NCBI GenBank assembly: GCA_963723745.1
Contig: CAVRRZ010000001.1
Coordinates: forward strand, 434,001-498,000
Length of the DNA stretch: 64,000 nt
Direction of reading: 5' to 3'
DNA from: CAVRRZ01 sp963723745
Lineage (GTDB): Bacteria > Actinomycetota > Actinomycetes > Mycobacteriales > Geodermatophilaceae
Every line of letters begins with the position of its first letter. Position 1 is the stretch's first letter. Shown here piece after piece: positions 26,984 through 35,813 of this stretch. The notes beneath the pieces were generated by a model, which worked only from the letters and a program-made list of their open reading frames with translations, ran no database searches and had not been told where the DNA came from. Position numbers and translations under genes: made by a program.

Positions 26984-28414
26984 ATGCTGCGACGCGCGAA
27001 CACCCTCGTCACCCGGGCGCGGGAGCGCATCCGTGCGGCCGCCGAGCACGACCCCTACGGCTGGCACGACTCGCCCGCCCTGCACCCCACCCCCTCGGCC
27101 ACGACCGATCTGCCGGCTGTCGCTCCGACGACCGCGGTCGAGGAGCCCGCCGACTCCGACGAACCCCTGCCCGGCGCCGACACGCCGCCGGTCGGCAGCC
27201 CCGAGCCAGGCGCTCCCGACTTCGACGGCGCGGTGGGGCCAGGCGGGATCAGCGGTCCCCCCGAGCAGTCGTCGCCCCGCCGCCCCCCGACGACGGCCCG
27301 GCACGAGCTGCCGCGCCCCGGCCCGGACGGCGTCCCGGCCGGCCTGCGGACGGCGGCGTCGTGGGCGTGGCGGGTCATCGTGGTCGTCGCCGGGTTCTGG
27401 GCACTCCTGTGGGTGGCCTCCTACATCGCCGTCGTGGTCGTGCCGGTGATCGTCGCGCTGCTGCTCGCCGCCCTGCTCCAGCCGGGGGCGGCGGCGCTGG
27501 TGCGCAAGGGCTGGCCGCGGTCGCTGGCGGCGCTGACCATGCTCGTGGTGGGGCTGGGCGTGGTCTCGGGGATCATCACGCTGGTCGTCAACCAGTTCGT
27601 GGAGGGCTTCCCCGACCTCGCCGACCAGGTGAGCGAGGGCATCGGGCAGATCCAGTCGTTCATCGTCACCACGTTCCCGATCACCCGGGGACAGCTCGAG
27701 GCCGCGGTCACCCAGCTGCAGGAGACGCTGGTCGACAACCAGGACACCCTGGCGTCGGGTGCGCTGAGCACGGCGACGACGGTCGGGCACGTCCTCACCG
27801 GCTTCGTGCTGGCCCTGTTCACCCTGTTCTTCTTCCTCAAGGACGGCCGGTCGATCTGGCTCTGGCTGGTCGGCCTGTGCCCCCGCGAGTCCCGCGCCTA
27901 CCTCGACGAGGCGGCCCGCCGGGCCTGGCGGACCCTCATCTCCTACGTGCGCGCGACCGTGATCGTGGCGCTGGTCGACGCGATCGGCATCGGCGTCGGG
28001 CTGGCGATCCTGGGCACCCCGCTGGTCGTCCCGCTGGCCGCGCTGGTCTTCCTCGGCGCCTTCATCCCGATCATCGGGTCGTTCCTCGCGGGATCGGTCG
28101 CGGTGCTGGTGGCGCTCGTCTCGCAGGGGCCGTTCCAGGCGCTCATCGCGCTGGCCATCGTCCTGGTCGTCATGCAGGTCGAGGGGCACATCCTGCAGCC
28201 GCTGCTGCTCGGCCGGGCGGTGCGCGTGCATCCCCTCGCGGTCGTGCTGGCCATCGCCGCAGGCCTGCTGATCGCCGGCATCTTCGGCGCGCTCATCGCC
28301 GTCCCACTGGTCGCCTGCGCCAACGTGGCCGGCACCTACCTCAGCCGCCGGCACCTCGGCCCGCGCCCACCCGAGCCCCACCCGGAGCGGGCGAGACCCG
28401 TCATGGGCACGTAG
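26984..28414 (+). CDS. AI-2E family transporter (PerM-like)
   Basis: A 476-residue protein. The first 120 residues are a Pro/Ala-rich cytoplasmic extension, followed by about eight membrane segments and the family motifs FFFLKDGR, GAFIPIIGSF and QVEGHILQPLLLG. Members export small molecules or ions; the solute is unknown. ATG 26984 follows GGGAGG. The stop overlaps the convergent E2 gene by 14 bases (28401-28414). Confidence 0.85.
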   Translation: MLRRANTLVTRARERIRAAAEHDPYGWHDSPALHPTPSATTDLPAVAPTTAVEEPADSDEPLPGADTPPVGSPEPGAPDFDGAVGPGGISGPPEQSSPRRPPTTARHELPRPGPDGVPAGLRTAASWAWRVIVVVAGFWALLWVASYIAVVVVPVIVALLLAALLQPGAAALVRKGWPRSLAALTMLVVGLGVVSGIITLVVNQFVEGFPDLADQVSEGIGQIQSFIVTTFPITRGQLEAAVTQLQETLVDNQDTLASGALSTATTVGHVLTGFVLALFTLFFFLKDGRSIWLWLVGLCPRESRAYLDEAARRAWRTLISYVRATVIVALVDAIGIGVGLAILGTPLVVPLAALVFLGAFIPIIGSFLAGSVAVLVALVSQGPFQALIALAIVLVVMQVEGHILQPLLLGRAVRVHPLAVVLAIAAGLLIAGIFGALIAVPLVACANVAGTYLSRRHLGPRPPEPHPERARPVMGT

Positions 28415-29732
28415 GCCGATCTCCGACGAGCAGCCGCAGCGGCTCCTCGACGGCGACGACGAAGGCCGCCATCCAGGCGGCGGCGAGCGCTCCGTCGGCG
28501 ACCCGGTGGTCCGCCGACAGCGTCACCCGGACCACCGTCGCCACAGCCACCGCGTCGCCCACGACGACCGGTTCCTTGCGGGCGGCACCGACGGCGAGGA
28601 TCGCCGAGTGCGGCGGGTTGATGATGGCGGAGAACTCCTCGGTGCCGTGCATGCCGAGGTTGGTGACGGTGAGCGAGCCGCCGTCCAGTTCGTCCTGGCG
28701 CAGCCGCCCCTCGCGGGCACGGACGGCGAGGTCGCGGACGGTGCCCGCGAGCTCCGCGACCGGGATCCGCTCGACCCCGCGCACCACCGGCGTGAGCAGG
28801 CCGGTCTCCGTGGCCACGGCGACGGCCACGTCCACGGACGAGAAGCGGCGCGTGGCGTCCGGCGTCCAGATCGCGTTCATCCCCGGAACCGCGACGTGCG
28901 CCTGCGCGGCGGCCTTCAGCAGGAGATCGGTGACCGAGACCTTCGTGCCGACGGCGGCCAGACCGGCCCGCAGCCGGAGGAGCTCGTCCACCCGGATCGT
29001 CGCCCGCACGGTGAAGTGCGGGATCGTCTGCTTGCTCTCCGTCAGCCGCCGGGCGATGGCCCGGCGCATCGGAGTGTGTGGCACGTCGGTGAACCCGGCA
29101 GCGGCAGTCGCCGCCGGGAGGGGCGCAGCGGCCGGCGCCGCGGTCACGCCCCGCGCCTGCCGTGCCGCCTCGACGTCCCGGCGGACGATCCGCCCCCCGG
29201 GGCCGGTCCCGACGAACTCGGCCAGGTCCAGGCCCTGCTCCTTGGCCAGTCGGCGGGCGAGCGGGCTGGCGAAGACCCGCCCGTCGGGGTGGCGGGGAGA
29301 GCCGTTGCCGGCCGGTGCCGGAGCCAGACCCGCCGGACCCAGACCCGCCGCGGCCACGGTGGCCCCGGCCAGCCGCGCGGGCACCTCCGGCGAGGCCGGC
29401 TGGTCGGGCGCGCCCTCCGGGTCCGGCGGCGCGGTGGCGGCGTCCGAGACGCCCAGGGCGGCGAGCACCACCCCGACGTCGCCGACCGTCTCGCCGGGGT
29501 CGGCCAGGACCGCGATCGGCGAGCCCACCTCGACCGACGTCCCGGCGCCGACCAGCAGCTTCACGACGACGCCGGGCTGCTCGGCCTCGACGTCGACGAC
29601 CGCCTTGTCGGTCTCGACGGTCGCGAGCACGTCCTGCGCGGCGAACTCGGCGTTCTCGGCCACGGACCACTCGTGCAGGACCGCCTCGGTGCCTCCGGCG
29701 GCGACCTCGGGCATCCGCATCAGGTGGGCCAC
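28401..29732 (-). CDS. Dihydrolipoamide acyltransferase (E2) of a 2-oxoacid dehydrogenase
   Basis: A 443-residue E2. The lipoyl domain has ATVETDKAVVDVEAEQ (lipoyl-Lys), then an Ala/Pro linker, an E3-binding domain (SPLARRLAKEQGLDL, GTGPGGRIVRRDV) and a catalytic domain ending LSADHRVADGALAA, where family DHRxxDG is kept. GTG 29732 follows AGGGGG and lies 2 bases after the E1 stop. No E3 gene is in the window, so the complex must borrow one. Order and fused E1 resemble acetoin or branched-chain type complexes. Confidence 0.88.
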   Translation of the reverse strand: MAHLMRMPEVAAGGTEAVLHEWSVAENAEFAAQDVLATVETDKAVVDVEAEQPGVVVKLLVGAGTSVEVGSPIAVLADPGETVGDVGVVLAALGVSDAATAPPDPEGAPDQPASPEVPARLAGATVAAAGLGPAGLAPAPAGNGSPRHPDGRVFASPLARRLAKEQGLDLAEFVGTGPGGRIVRRDVEAARQARGVTAAPAAAPLPAATAAAGFTDVPHTPMRRAIARRLTESKQTIPHFTVRATIRVDELLRLRAGLAAVGTKVSVTDLLLKAAAQAHVAVPGMNAIWTPDATRRFSSVDVAVAVATETGLLTPVVRGVERIPVAELAGTVRDLAVRAREGRLRQDELDGGSLTVTNLGMHGTEEFSAIINPPHSAILAVGAARKEPVVVGDAVAVATVVRVTLSADHRVADGALAAAWMAAFVVAVEEPLRLLVGDRPTCP

Positions 29733-29734
29733 GG

Positions 29735-31924
29735 TCAGACCCCCTGACGGGACGTCATCGCGGTGAGCGCGGCGGCGACCTCGGCGCTCTGGGCGATCGC
29801 CGCGCGCTCGAGCACCTTGCTGATGCTGGGCGAGGCCTCCCCGCCGGTCACCCGCTGCACCGGCTGGTCGAGCCAGTCGAAGAAGCGGCGCTGGATCTCG
29901 TCGGCGAGCCAGCCGCCGTACGAGGTCCCGACGGCGCCCTGCTCGGCGATGAGGACGTTGTTGGTCTTCCGGATGCTCTCGCCGATGGTGTCCCAGTCGA
30001 GGGAGGCCCGGTCGAGCCAGCGCAGGTCGACCACCTCGGCGTCGACCGTGCCGAGGGACTCCACGGCGTCCAGGACGTAGGTGGTCATCGCCAGGTAGGA
30101 GATGACCGTGACCTCCGCACCGGGACGCCGGACCGCGGCCTTTCCGACGGGGAGGCAGTAATCGAGGTCGTCCGCCGGGGCGAGGCCGGTGGAGGTGTAG
30201 AGGTCGACGTGCTCCAGGACCACGACCGGGTCCGCGCAGCGGAGGGCGCTGTTCATGAGGCCCACGTAGTCGAACGGCGTGGACGGCGCGACGACGCGCA
30301 GACCGGGCGCCGAGGTCAGCATCCCCGCGGGGTCCATCGAGTGCTGCGATCCGTAGCCGGTGCCCATCGCGACCTTGCTGCGCAGCACGAACGGCACCGC
30401 GCCGGTACCACCGAACATGTGCCGGGCCTTGGCGATCTGGTTGAACAGCTGGTCGGCGGCGACCCACATGAAATCGGCGTACATGAACTCGACGACCGGC
30501 CGGAACCGCCCGTCGATGGCGATGCCCCCGCCGAGGCCGGTGAACGCGTTCTCGCTGATCGGCGTCCCGAGCACGCGGTCGGGGAAGCGGTCCTTCAGCC
30601 CGCGGGTGGCGCCGTTGGTTCCCCCGTTGAGCCGGTGGACGTCCTCCCCCATGACGACGATCCGGTCGTCGGTCTCCATCCTGCGGTTCATCACCGCGGC
30701 GACGGCCTCGATGAACTTCTGCTCGGTCAGCTCCCCGCGGTAGGTGTCGACGTCGGCGACCGGCGCGCCGTCGAACTCGCTCAGGTCGCCGCGCACGCCG
30801 ACGTCCACGAAGGACGGATCGGGCCACTCCGCGTCCCTGATCCGGCGCTGCCCCGGCTTGCCGCCCGGCACCGGCTCGAGCAGGACGTCGCCGATCTCGG
30901 CCATCACGGCCTCGGCGGTGGCCACGGCGCCGTCCGCCTCGGCCTGCGTCACCAGCCGGCGGCGCAGCAGGTGGGCGGCGACCTGGTCGACCGGGTCGCG
31001 CGCCCGCCACTCCCGCTCCTCCTCCTTCGAGCGGTAGCCGAAGGCGCTGCCCGGGAAGGCGCCGTTCTGGTGGAAGAAGCGGTAGGTGTCGGCCTCGACG
31101 AGGGTCGGCCCGCCGCCGGCCCGCATGTGCGCCACGGCCTCCTGCATGGCCAGGTGCACGGCCAACGGGTCCATCCCGTCGACCTTCCAGCTGGCGATGC
31201 CGAACCCGGGCCCGCGGCCGGAGAGCCGGGCCTCGCAGGTGGCCTCGAAGACGCTGGTGGAGACGGCGTACCGGTTGTTCTCGACGAAGAAGCAGAGCGG
31301 CAGCGACCAGGCGGCGGCGAGGTTGAGCGTCTCGAGGGTGGACCCGATGTTGATGGCGCCGTCGCCGAAGTAGGTCACCGACACGGCGTCCGTGCCCGCC
31401 TGCCGGTCCGCCCAGGCGAACCCGGCCGCCTGCGGGACGCCGCCGCCGACGATGGCGTTGGTGCCCATCGCCCCGGCGTCCTTCCACTGCAGGTGCATGG
31501 AGCCACCGCGGCCGTGACTGAAGCCGCGGTCGAGCCCGCAGATCTCCGCCAGGGTGCGCAGCAGCACGTCGCGGACCTCGTCGGAGATGCCGGCGGCGAG
31601 ATCGAGGCCCTTCGGCGAGACGTGGTGCAGCGACTTGGCCAGGAACTGGTGGTGGCCGCGGTGCGAACCGTTGACCTGGTCCGCGCTGGTCAGCGCGAGC
31701 ACCGAACCGACGGCGCCGCCTTCCTGGCCGATGCTGGAGTGCGCGGGGCCGTGGATGAGCCCCGCAGCGGCGAGCTCGAGCACGTACTCCTCGAACACCC
31801 GGATGAGGACCAGCTGGCCGTGCATGGTGCGCAGCAGCTCGGGGTCGGCGGCGTCCCAGTCGTCCTGGGTCGCCACCAGCTCCACCCACGGGGCGGCGGG
31901 TTCGAGTCGGCGATGCATCGCCAT
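29735..31924 (-). CDS. Fused E1 alpha-beta of a TPP-dependent 2-oxoacid/acetoin dehydrogenase
   Basis: A 729-residue fusion. The alpha part has the TPP motif GDGAINIGS (residue 187) ending in FVENNRYAVS. The beta part begins near residue 410 with TEQKFIEAVAAVMNRRME, continues through VVMGEDVHRLNGGTNGATRG and ends VLIAEQGAVGTSYGGWLADE. ATG 31924 starts the conserved region; the longer frame lacks homology. It probably feeds an oxidised ketone or 2-oxoacid product to acyl-CoA. The promoter region to the right holds paired TTGGATCC sites shared with the VOC-GntR operon. Confidence 0.88.
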   Translation of the reverse strand: MAMHRRLEPAAPWVELVATQDDWDAADPELLRTMHGQLVLIRVFEEYVLELAAAGLIHGPAHSSIGQEGGAVGSVLALTSADQVNGSHRGHHQFLAKSLHHVSPKGLDLAAGISDEVRDVLLRTLAEICGLDRGFSHGRGGSMHLQWKDAGAMGTNAIVGGGVPQAAGFAWADRQAGTDAVSVTYFGDGAINIGSTLETLNLAAAWSLPLCFFVENNRYAVSTSVFEATCEARLSGRGPGFGIASWKVDGMDPLAVHLAMQEAVAHMRAGGGPTLVEADTYRFFHQNGAFPGSAFGYRSKEEEREWRARDPVDQVAAHLLRRRLVTQAEADGAVATAEAVMAEIGDVLLEPVPGGKPGQRRIRDAEWPDPSFVDVGVRGDLSEFDGAPVADVDTYRGELTEQKFIEAVAAVMNRRMETDDRIVVMGEDVHRLNGGTNGATRGLKDRFPDRVLGTPISENAFTGLGGGIAIDGRFRPVVEFMYADFMWVAADQLFNQIAKARHMFGGTGAVPFVLRSKVAMGTGYGSQHSMDPAGMLTSAPGLRVVAPSTPFDYVGLMNSALRCADPVVVLEHVDLYTSTGLAPADDLDYCLPVGKAAVRRPGAEVTVISYLAMTTYVLDAVESLGTVDAEVVDLRWLDRASLDWDTIGESIRKTNNVLIAEQGAVGTSYGGWLADEIQRRFFDWLDQPVQRVTGGEASPSISKVLERAAIAQSAEVAAALTAMTSRQGV

Positions 31925-31984
31925 GGCGCTGGGGTCCCCTCGGTCGCTCGGGCACGGCTGGGCTGTGACACGCACCGGCGCCGA

Positions 31985-32057
31985 TTGGATCCGAGTCGTG
32001 CCGGACAAGGGCCGAGACTAGTGCTCTTGCTCACACTCGACTAGTGTTTGGATCCAA
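31985..32057. promoter_or_regulatory. Divergent control region with two TTGGATCC sites and paired GACTAGTG
   Basis: TTGGATCCAA (32048-32057) is a perfect 10-bp palindrome, and TTGGATCC (31985-31992) is a second near copy. Between them GACTAGTG occurs at 32016 and 32039. The region separates the E1-E2 genes from the VOC-GntR-hydroxylase operon, so the GntR protein is the natural candidate to bind here. Inferred. Confidence 0.45.
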
Positions 32058-32081
32058 GACCAGGCACGGAGGGGTGAGGCG

Positions 32082-32585
32082 ATGGGGCTGCCGGGACTGA
32101 CCGGTGTCGACCACATCGGCTTCACGGTGCCCGACCTCGAGGCGGCCCGGGCCTTCCTCGTCGACGTCCTGGGCTGCGAGTACCTCTACTCGCTCGGGCC
32201 GTTCGTGCACGAGGACGGCGACTGGATGCTCGAGCACCTCAACGTGCACCCGCGCACGATCATGCGGCGCAACTCGTTCTTCCGGTGCGGCGGTCAGGCG
32301 ATCTTCGAGGTGTTCTCCTACGAGGCCCCCGACCAGAACCTCGCGCCGCCGCGCAACAGCGACGTCGGCGGACACCACGTCGCCCTGTACGTCGACGACC
32401 TGGACGCCGCCGTCGCCCACCTGCGTTCCTCCGGCGTGCGCGTGCTGGGCGAGCCGACGGCCAGCACGGGGGCGCACGAGGGCCAGCGCTGGGTCTACTT
32501 CCTGGCCCCCTGGGGCATGCAGTTCGAGCTCGTCAGCTACCCCGGGGGCAAGGCGTGGTCGCGCAACCCGGCGGCGTTCCCGTGA
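32082..32585 (+). CDS. VOC (glyoxalase/dioxygenase superfamily) protein
   Basis: A 167-residue two-repeat VOC protein. Metal ligands fit VDHIGFTVPD, GGHHVALYVDD and the Glu of MQFELVSYPGG. Such proteins include glyoxalases, epimerases and extradiol enzymes, so the reaction is open. ATG 32082 lies at the head of a tight operon: the stop overlaps the GntR start (GTGA). Confidence 0.82.
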   Translation: MGLPGLTGVDHIGFTVPDLEAARAFLVDVLGCEYLYSLGPFVHEDGDWMLEHLNVHPRTIMRRNSFFRCGGQAIFEVFSYEAPDQNLAPPRNSDVGGHHVALYVDDLDAAVAHLRSSGVRVLGEPTASTGAHEGQRWVYFLAPWGMQFELVSYPGGKAWSRNPAAFP

Positions 32586-33253
32586 CCGACGTGCAGGACG
32601 TCGGCGCGGCCGGTCGCGTGGCCGACTACCTCCGCCGGGCGATCCTCGACGGCACGATCGTCCCCGGCGAGTGGATCCGGCAGGAAGAGGTGGCGGATCG
32701 GCTCGGCGCCAGCCGGCTGCCCGTGCGTGAGGCCCTCCGGATGCTCGAGGCGGAGGGGCTCACCGAGCACGAGCGGCACCGGGGCGCCCGCGTCCCCAGC
32801 CTGTCCGGGCACGAGGTCGACGTGATCTACCGGATGCGGGAGCAGCTGGAGCAGCTGGCGATCGCCGAGAGCATCCCGAACCTCACCGACGCCGACGTCG
32901 GACTCCTCGAGCAGGTGCAGCAGCGGATTGAGGCCCTGGCGGACGGCGACGTCACCGGCTTCCTGGAGCTCGACCGGGAGTTCCACCTGGCCGGCTACGC
33001 GGGCTGCCGCATCGAGCAGCTGACCGGTTCGGTCACCCGGTTGTGGAACTCCACCGCCCACTACCGCCGGACCTTCGTCACCCTCACCGGCCCAGGCCGG
33101 CGCTGGGTGATCAACGCCGAGCACCGCCTGCTCCTGGATGCCGTTGCGCGCCGGGACGTGGTCGACGCCGAGCGCTTCGTCGCCGGCCACATCCGCCGCA
33201 CCCGCATCGAGCTGGGCCGGCATCCGGAGATCTTCGAGGGGGGCCTCCGGTGA
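32582..33253 (+). CDS. GntR-family regulator, FCD subfamily
   Basis: A 223-residue regulator. The winged helix has QEEVADRLGASRLPVREALR, and the C-terminal FCD effector domain has EFHLAGYAGC and the His-bearing NAEHRLLLDAV and FVAGHIRRT segments typical of metal and carboxylate binding. It overlaps the VOC stop and its own stop overlaps the next start, so it is made with the hydroxylase it probably controls. Likely sites are the TTGGATCC palindromes upstream. Confidence 0.88.
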   Translation: MTDVQDVGAAGRVADYLRRAILDGTIVPGEWIRQEEVADRLGASRLPVREALRMLEAEGLTEHERHRGARVPSLSGHEVDVIYRMREQLEQLAIAESIPNLTDADVGLLEQVQQRIEALADGDVTGFLELDREFHLAGYAGCRIEQLTGSVTRLWNSTAHYRRTFVTLTGPGRRWVINAEHRLLLDAVARRDVVDAERFVAGHIRRTRIELGRHPEIFEGGLR

Positions 33254-33732
33254 CCGAGCGGTACCGGCTGCGCGTCAACGGCGCGGACACCGAGGTGACC
33301 GCCGATCCGGACGCTTCGCTCCTCGCCGTGCTGCGCGGCGAACTGGGCCTCCTGGGCAGCCGTTTCGGCTGCGGGCTCGGCCAGTGCGGGGCCTGCTTCG
33401 TCCGCATGGACGACGCCGTCGTGCCCGCGTGCGACACCCCGATGTGGTCGGCGGCGGGGCGATCGGTGGTCACCGTCGAGGGCCTCGCCCGGGACGGCGA
33501 GCTGCACCCGGTCCAGCAGGCGCTCATCGACTTCCAGGCCGCGCAGTGCGGCTTCTGCATCTCGGGGATCGCGGTGCGCGCCGCTGCGCTGCTGGAGGAG
33601 GAGCCCGCACCCGACCGGACCGCGGTCGCCCGGGCACTGGACCGCAACCTGTGCCGCTGCGGGGCCCAGCGCCGGATCATCGAGGCCGTCGTGGCCGCGG
33701 GTCGGGCCGTGGCGGGCGGCGAGGCGCAGTGA
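33250..33732 (+). CDS. [2Fe-2S] subunit of a molybdenum hydroxylase (IorA/NicA-like)
   Basis: A 160-residue electron-transfer subunit with both clusters visible: FGCGLGQCGACFV then a Cys at VVPACDTP (plant-ferredoxin type), and QCGFC with RNLCRCG (second cluster). It passes electrons from the molybdenum centre. Both neighbours overlap by GTGA. No FAD subunit of the CoxM/XdhB type follows, as in isoquinoline 1-oxidoreductase and nicotinate dehydrogenase. Confidence 0.9.
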   Translation: MTERYRLRVNGADTEVTADPDASLLAVLRGELGLLGSRFGCGLGQCGACFVRMDDAVVPACDTPMWSAAGRSVVTVEGLARDGELHPVQQALIDFQAAQCGFCISGIAVRAAALLEEEPAPDRTAVARALDRNLCRCGAQRRIIEAVVAAGRAVAGGEAQ

Positions 33733-35807
33733 GCACGGTCCCCTCGGACACCGGTCGTCGGCACGAGGCACCGCCACCCGGTGCGGCCCTGCCCAAGGAC
33801 GTCGCCGCGAACCCGCGGCTGTCGCAGTGGGTGACCGTGCTGCCCGACGGGACCGTCGCGGTCCGGGTCGGCAAGGTCGAACTCGGCCAGGGCATCCTGA
33901 CCGCGCTGGCCCAGGTGGCCGCAGAGGAGCTCGACGTCCCGCTCGGCCGGGTGCGGATGCTCGCCGCGCACACGGAGGCCGGACCCGACGAGGGGCTCAC
34001 CGCCGGCAGCATGTCGATCGTCGAGTCCGCACCCGCGGTGCGCCTGGTGTGCGCGAACGTCCGCGAACGGTACGTGGCCGCGGGCGACCCCGACTACCGC
34101 ACCACCGACGTCGACCTCGACGTCGCGGCCGACCCGGCCGTCCCGCTCAAGGACCCGGCCGGCTACTCGCTGGTCGGCACCAGCGCGGCCCGGCTGGACC
34201 TGCCCGACAAGATCGCCGGCCGCCCGCGCTTCATCGCCGACCTGCGGCTGCCCGGCCAGCTCTTCGGCCGGGTGCTCCGCCCCCCGTCACCGCGGGCGCG
34301 GCTGCTGACGATCGACGAGGGGGCCGTCCGGGACGGCGTCCGGGTGGTCCGGAACGGTTCGTTCCTCGGCGTCGTGGCGGCCGACGAGACGCAGGCGGAC
34401 GCCGCACTCGGTGCGCTCCGCCGGGCGGCTGCCTGGGCGGAGGAGGACGACCTGCCCGACGAACGGGACGTCGGGGCCTTCCTCCGCAGCGCGCCCTCGG
34501 AGCTGGTGTCGGTGGTCGACGACGGCGAGCCGCCCGCCGCCTCCGGTCCGACGCTGACCGCCCGGTACAGCCGCCCCTACCTCGCCCATGCCTCCATCGC
34601 GCCGGGCTGCGGCGTCGCCCGCTGGGAGGCCGACGGCACCCTCTCCGTGTGGAGCTCCAGCCAGGGCGTCCACCGGCTGCGGGATGCGATCGCCTCGGCG
34701 CTCGACCTGGAGCCGGACACCATCGTCGTGGAGCACGTCGAGAACGCCGGCTGCTACGGGCACAACTCCGCCGACGACGCCGCCTTCGACGCCGTCCTCC
34801 TCGCCCGCGCGGTGCCCGGCCGCCCGGTGCAGGTGCGCTGGAGCCGCCGGGACGAGCTGACCTGGGCGCCGTTCGGCTCCGCGATGGCGACCGAGGTGTC
34901 CGCGCAGCTCGACGGCACCGGCGCGATCGCCGGGTGGACCTACGACGTCTGGAGCCAGGGCCACACCGCCCGCCCCGGCTACCGGGGCGTTCCCGGACTG
35001 CTCGCCGGGCGCCACCTCGAGCGGCCGCTGCCGGCGCCACCGGCTGCCGACCCGCCGGACGCGAACGGCGGCGGTTCCACCCGCAACGCGATACCCCTCT
35101 ACGACGTCGGCACCAGGCGCATCCGCGGGCACCGCGTGGAGGACGCCTCGATCCGGGCGTCGGCCCTGCGTGCGCTCGGCGCCTACCTGAACGTCTTCAG
35201 CATCGAGTCCTTCGTCGACGAGCTGGCCGGAACGGTCGGACGCGATCCCCTCGAGTACCGGCTGGCGCACCTGTCCGACGACCGTGCGCGGACCGTGCTC
35301 ACCACGGCCACCGCCGCGGCCGGCTGGGGCGAACCGCTGCCGGAGAGCCGGGGCCGGGGCATCGGCATCGCCCGCTACAAGGGCCGGGGTGCGTACTGCG
35401 CCGTCGTCGCGGAGGTCGAGGCCGAGCACGACATCCGGGTACGGCGACTCACGATCGCCGTGGACGTCGGCCGCGTGGTCAACCCCGACGGCGTGCGGTT
35501 CCAGATCGAGGGCGGCGCGATCCAGGCCACCAGCTGGACGCTGAAGGAGCAGGTGCGCTTCGACCGGCGGCGGATCACCAGCGACGACTGGGACAGCTAC
35601 CCGATCCTGCGCTTCAGCGAGGTGCCCGAGGTCGAGGTGCACCTCGTCGACCGGCCCGATGCGCCGTCGGTCGGCGCCGGGGAGGCGGCGCAGGGCCCCA
35701 CCGCCGGCGCGATCGCCAACGCGGTGGCCGCGGCGGTCGGCGTCCGCGTGCGCGATCTGCCCCTGACTCCCGACGCGGTGGCCCGGGCGATCACCAGCGA
35801 GGGATGA
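33729..35807 (+). CDS. Molybdopterin-binding subunit of a xanthine-dehydrogenase-family hydroxylase (IorB/NicB-like)
   Basis: A 692-residue subunit. Cofactor segments include GKVELGQGILTALAQVAAEE near the N-terminus, a glycine-rich middle and VGAGEAAQGPTAGAIANAV near the C-terminus, whose Glu is the family's catalytic base. The family hydroxylates N-heteroaromatics or aldehydes with water-derived oxygen. It lacks the twin-arginine leader and cytochrome c extension seen in some relatives. The substrate is unknown; nicotinate, isoquinoline and similar rings are possible. It is convergent with the aldehyde dehydrogenase gene. Confidence 0.85.
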   Translation: MSTVPSDTGRRHEAPPPGAALPKDVAANPRLSQWVTVLPDGTVAVRVGKVELGQGILTALAQVAAEELDVPLGRVRMLAAHTEAGPDEGLTAGSMSIVESAPAVRLVCANVRERYVAAGDPDYRTTDVDLDVAADPAVPLKDPAGYSLVGTSAARLDLPDKIAGRPRFIADLRLPGQLFGRVLRPPSPRARLLTIDEGAVRDGVRVVRNGSFLGVVAADETQADAALGALRRAAAWAEEDDLPDERDVGAFLRSAPSELVSVVDDGEPPAASGPTLTARYSRPYLAHASIAPGCGVARWEADGTLSVWSSSQGVHRLRDAIASALDLEPDTIVVEHVENAGCYGHNSADDAAFDAVLLARAVPGRPVQVRWSRRDELTWAPFGSAMATEVSAQLDGTGAIAGWTYDVWSQGHTARPGYRGVPGLLAGRHLERPLPAPPAADPPDANGGGSTRNAIPLYDVGTRRIRGHRVEDASIRASALRALGAYLNVFSIESFVDELAGTVGRDPLEYRLAHLSDDRARTVLTTATAAAGWGEPLPESRGRGIGIARYKGRGAYCAVVAEVEAEHDIRVRRLTIAVDVGRVVNPDGVRFQIEGGAIQATSWTLKEQVRFDRRRITSDDWDSYPILRFSEVPEVEVHLVDRPDAPSVGAGEAAQGPTAGAIANAVAAAVGVRVRDLPLTPDAVARAITSEG

Positions 35808-35813
35808 CCGGCC

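Noticed and set aside
26605..29766. Open frame of 1,053 codons on the plus strand
   Set aside because: It is a shadow of purB, the AI-2E transporter and E2 in other frames; its composition is Arg/Pro/Ala-rich with no domain.
28401..31955. Single long minus-strand protein of 1,184 codons
   Set aside because: Only the final 443 codons are real (E2). The rest is out of frame with the true E1 gene, which has complete TPP motifs.
31985..32057. GACTAGTG pair as IS481 target remnants
   Set aside because: They contain CTAG, but there is no inverted repeat or transposase sequence between them; spacing fits a control site better.
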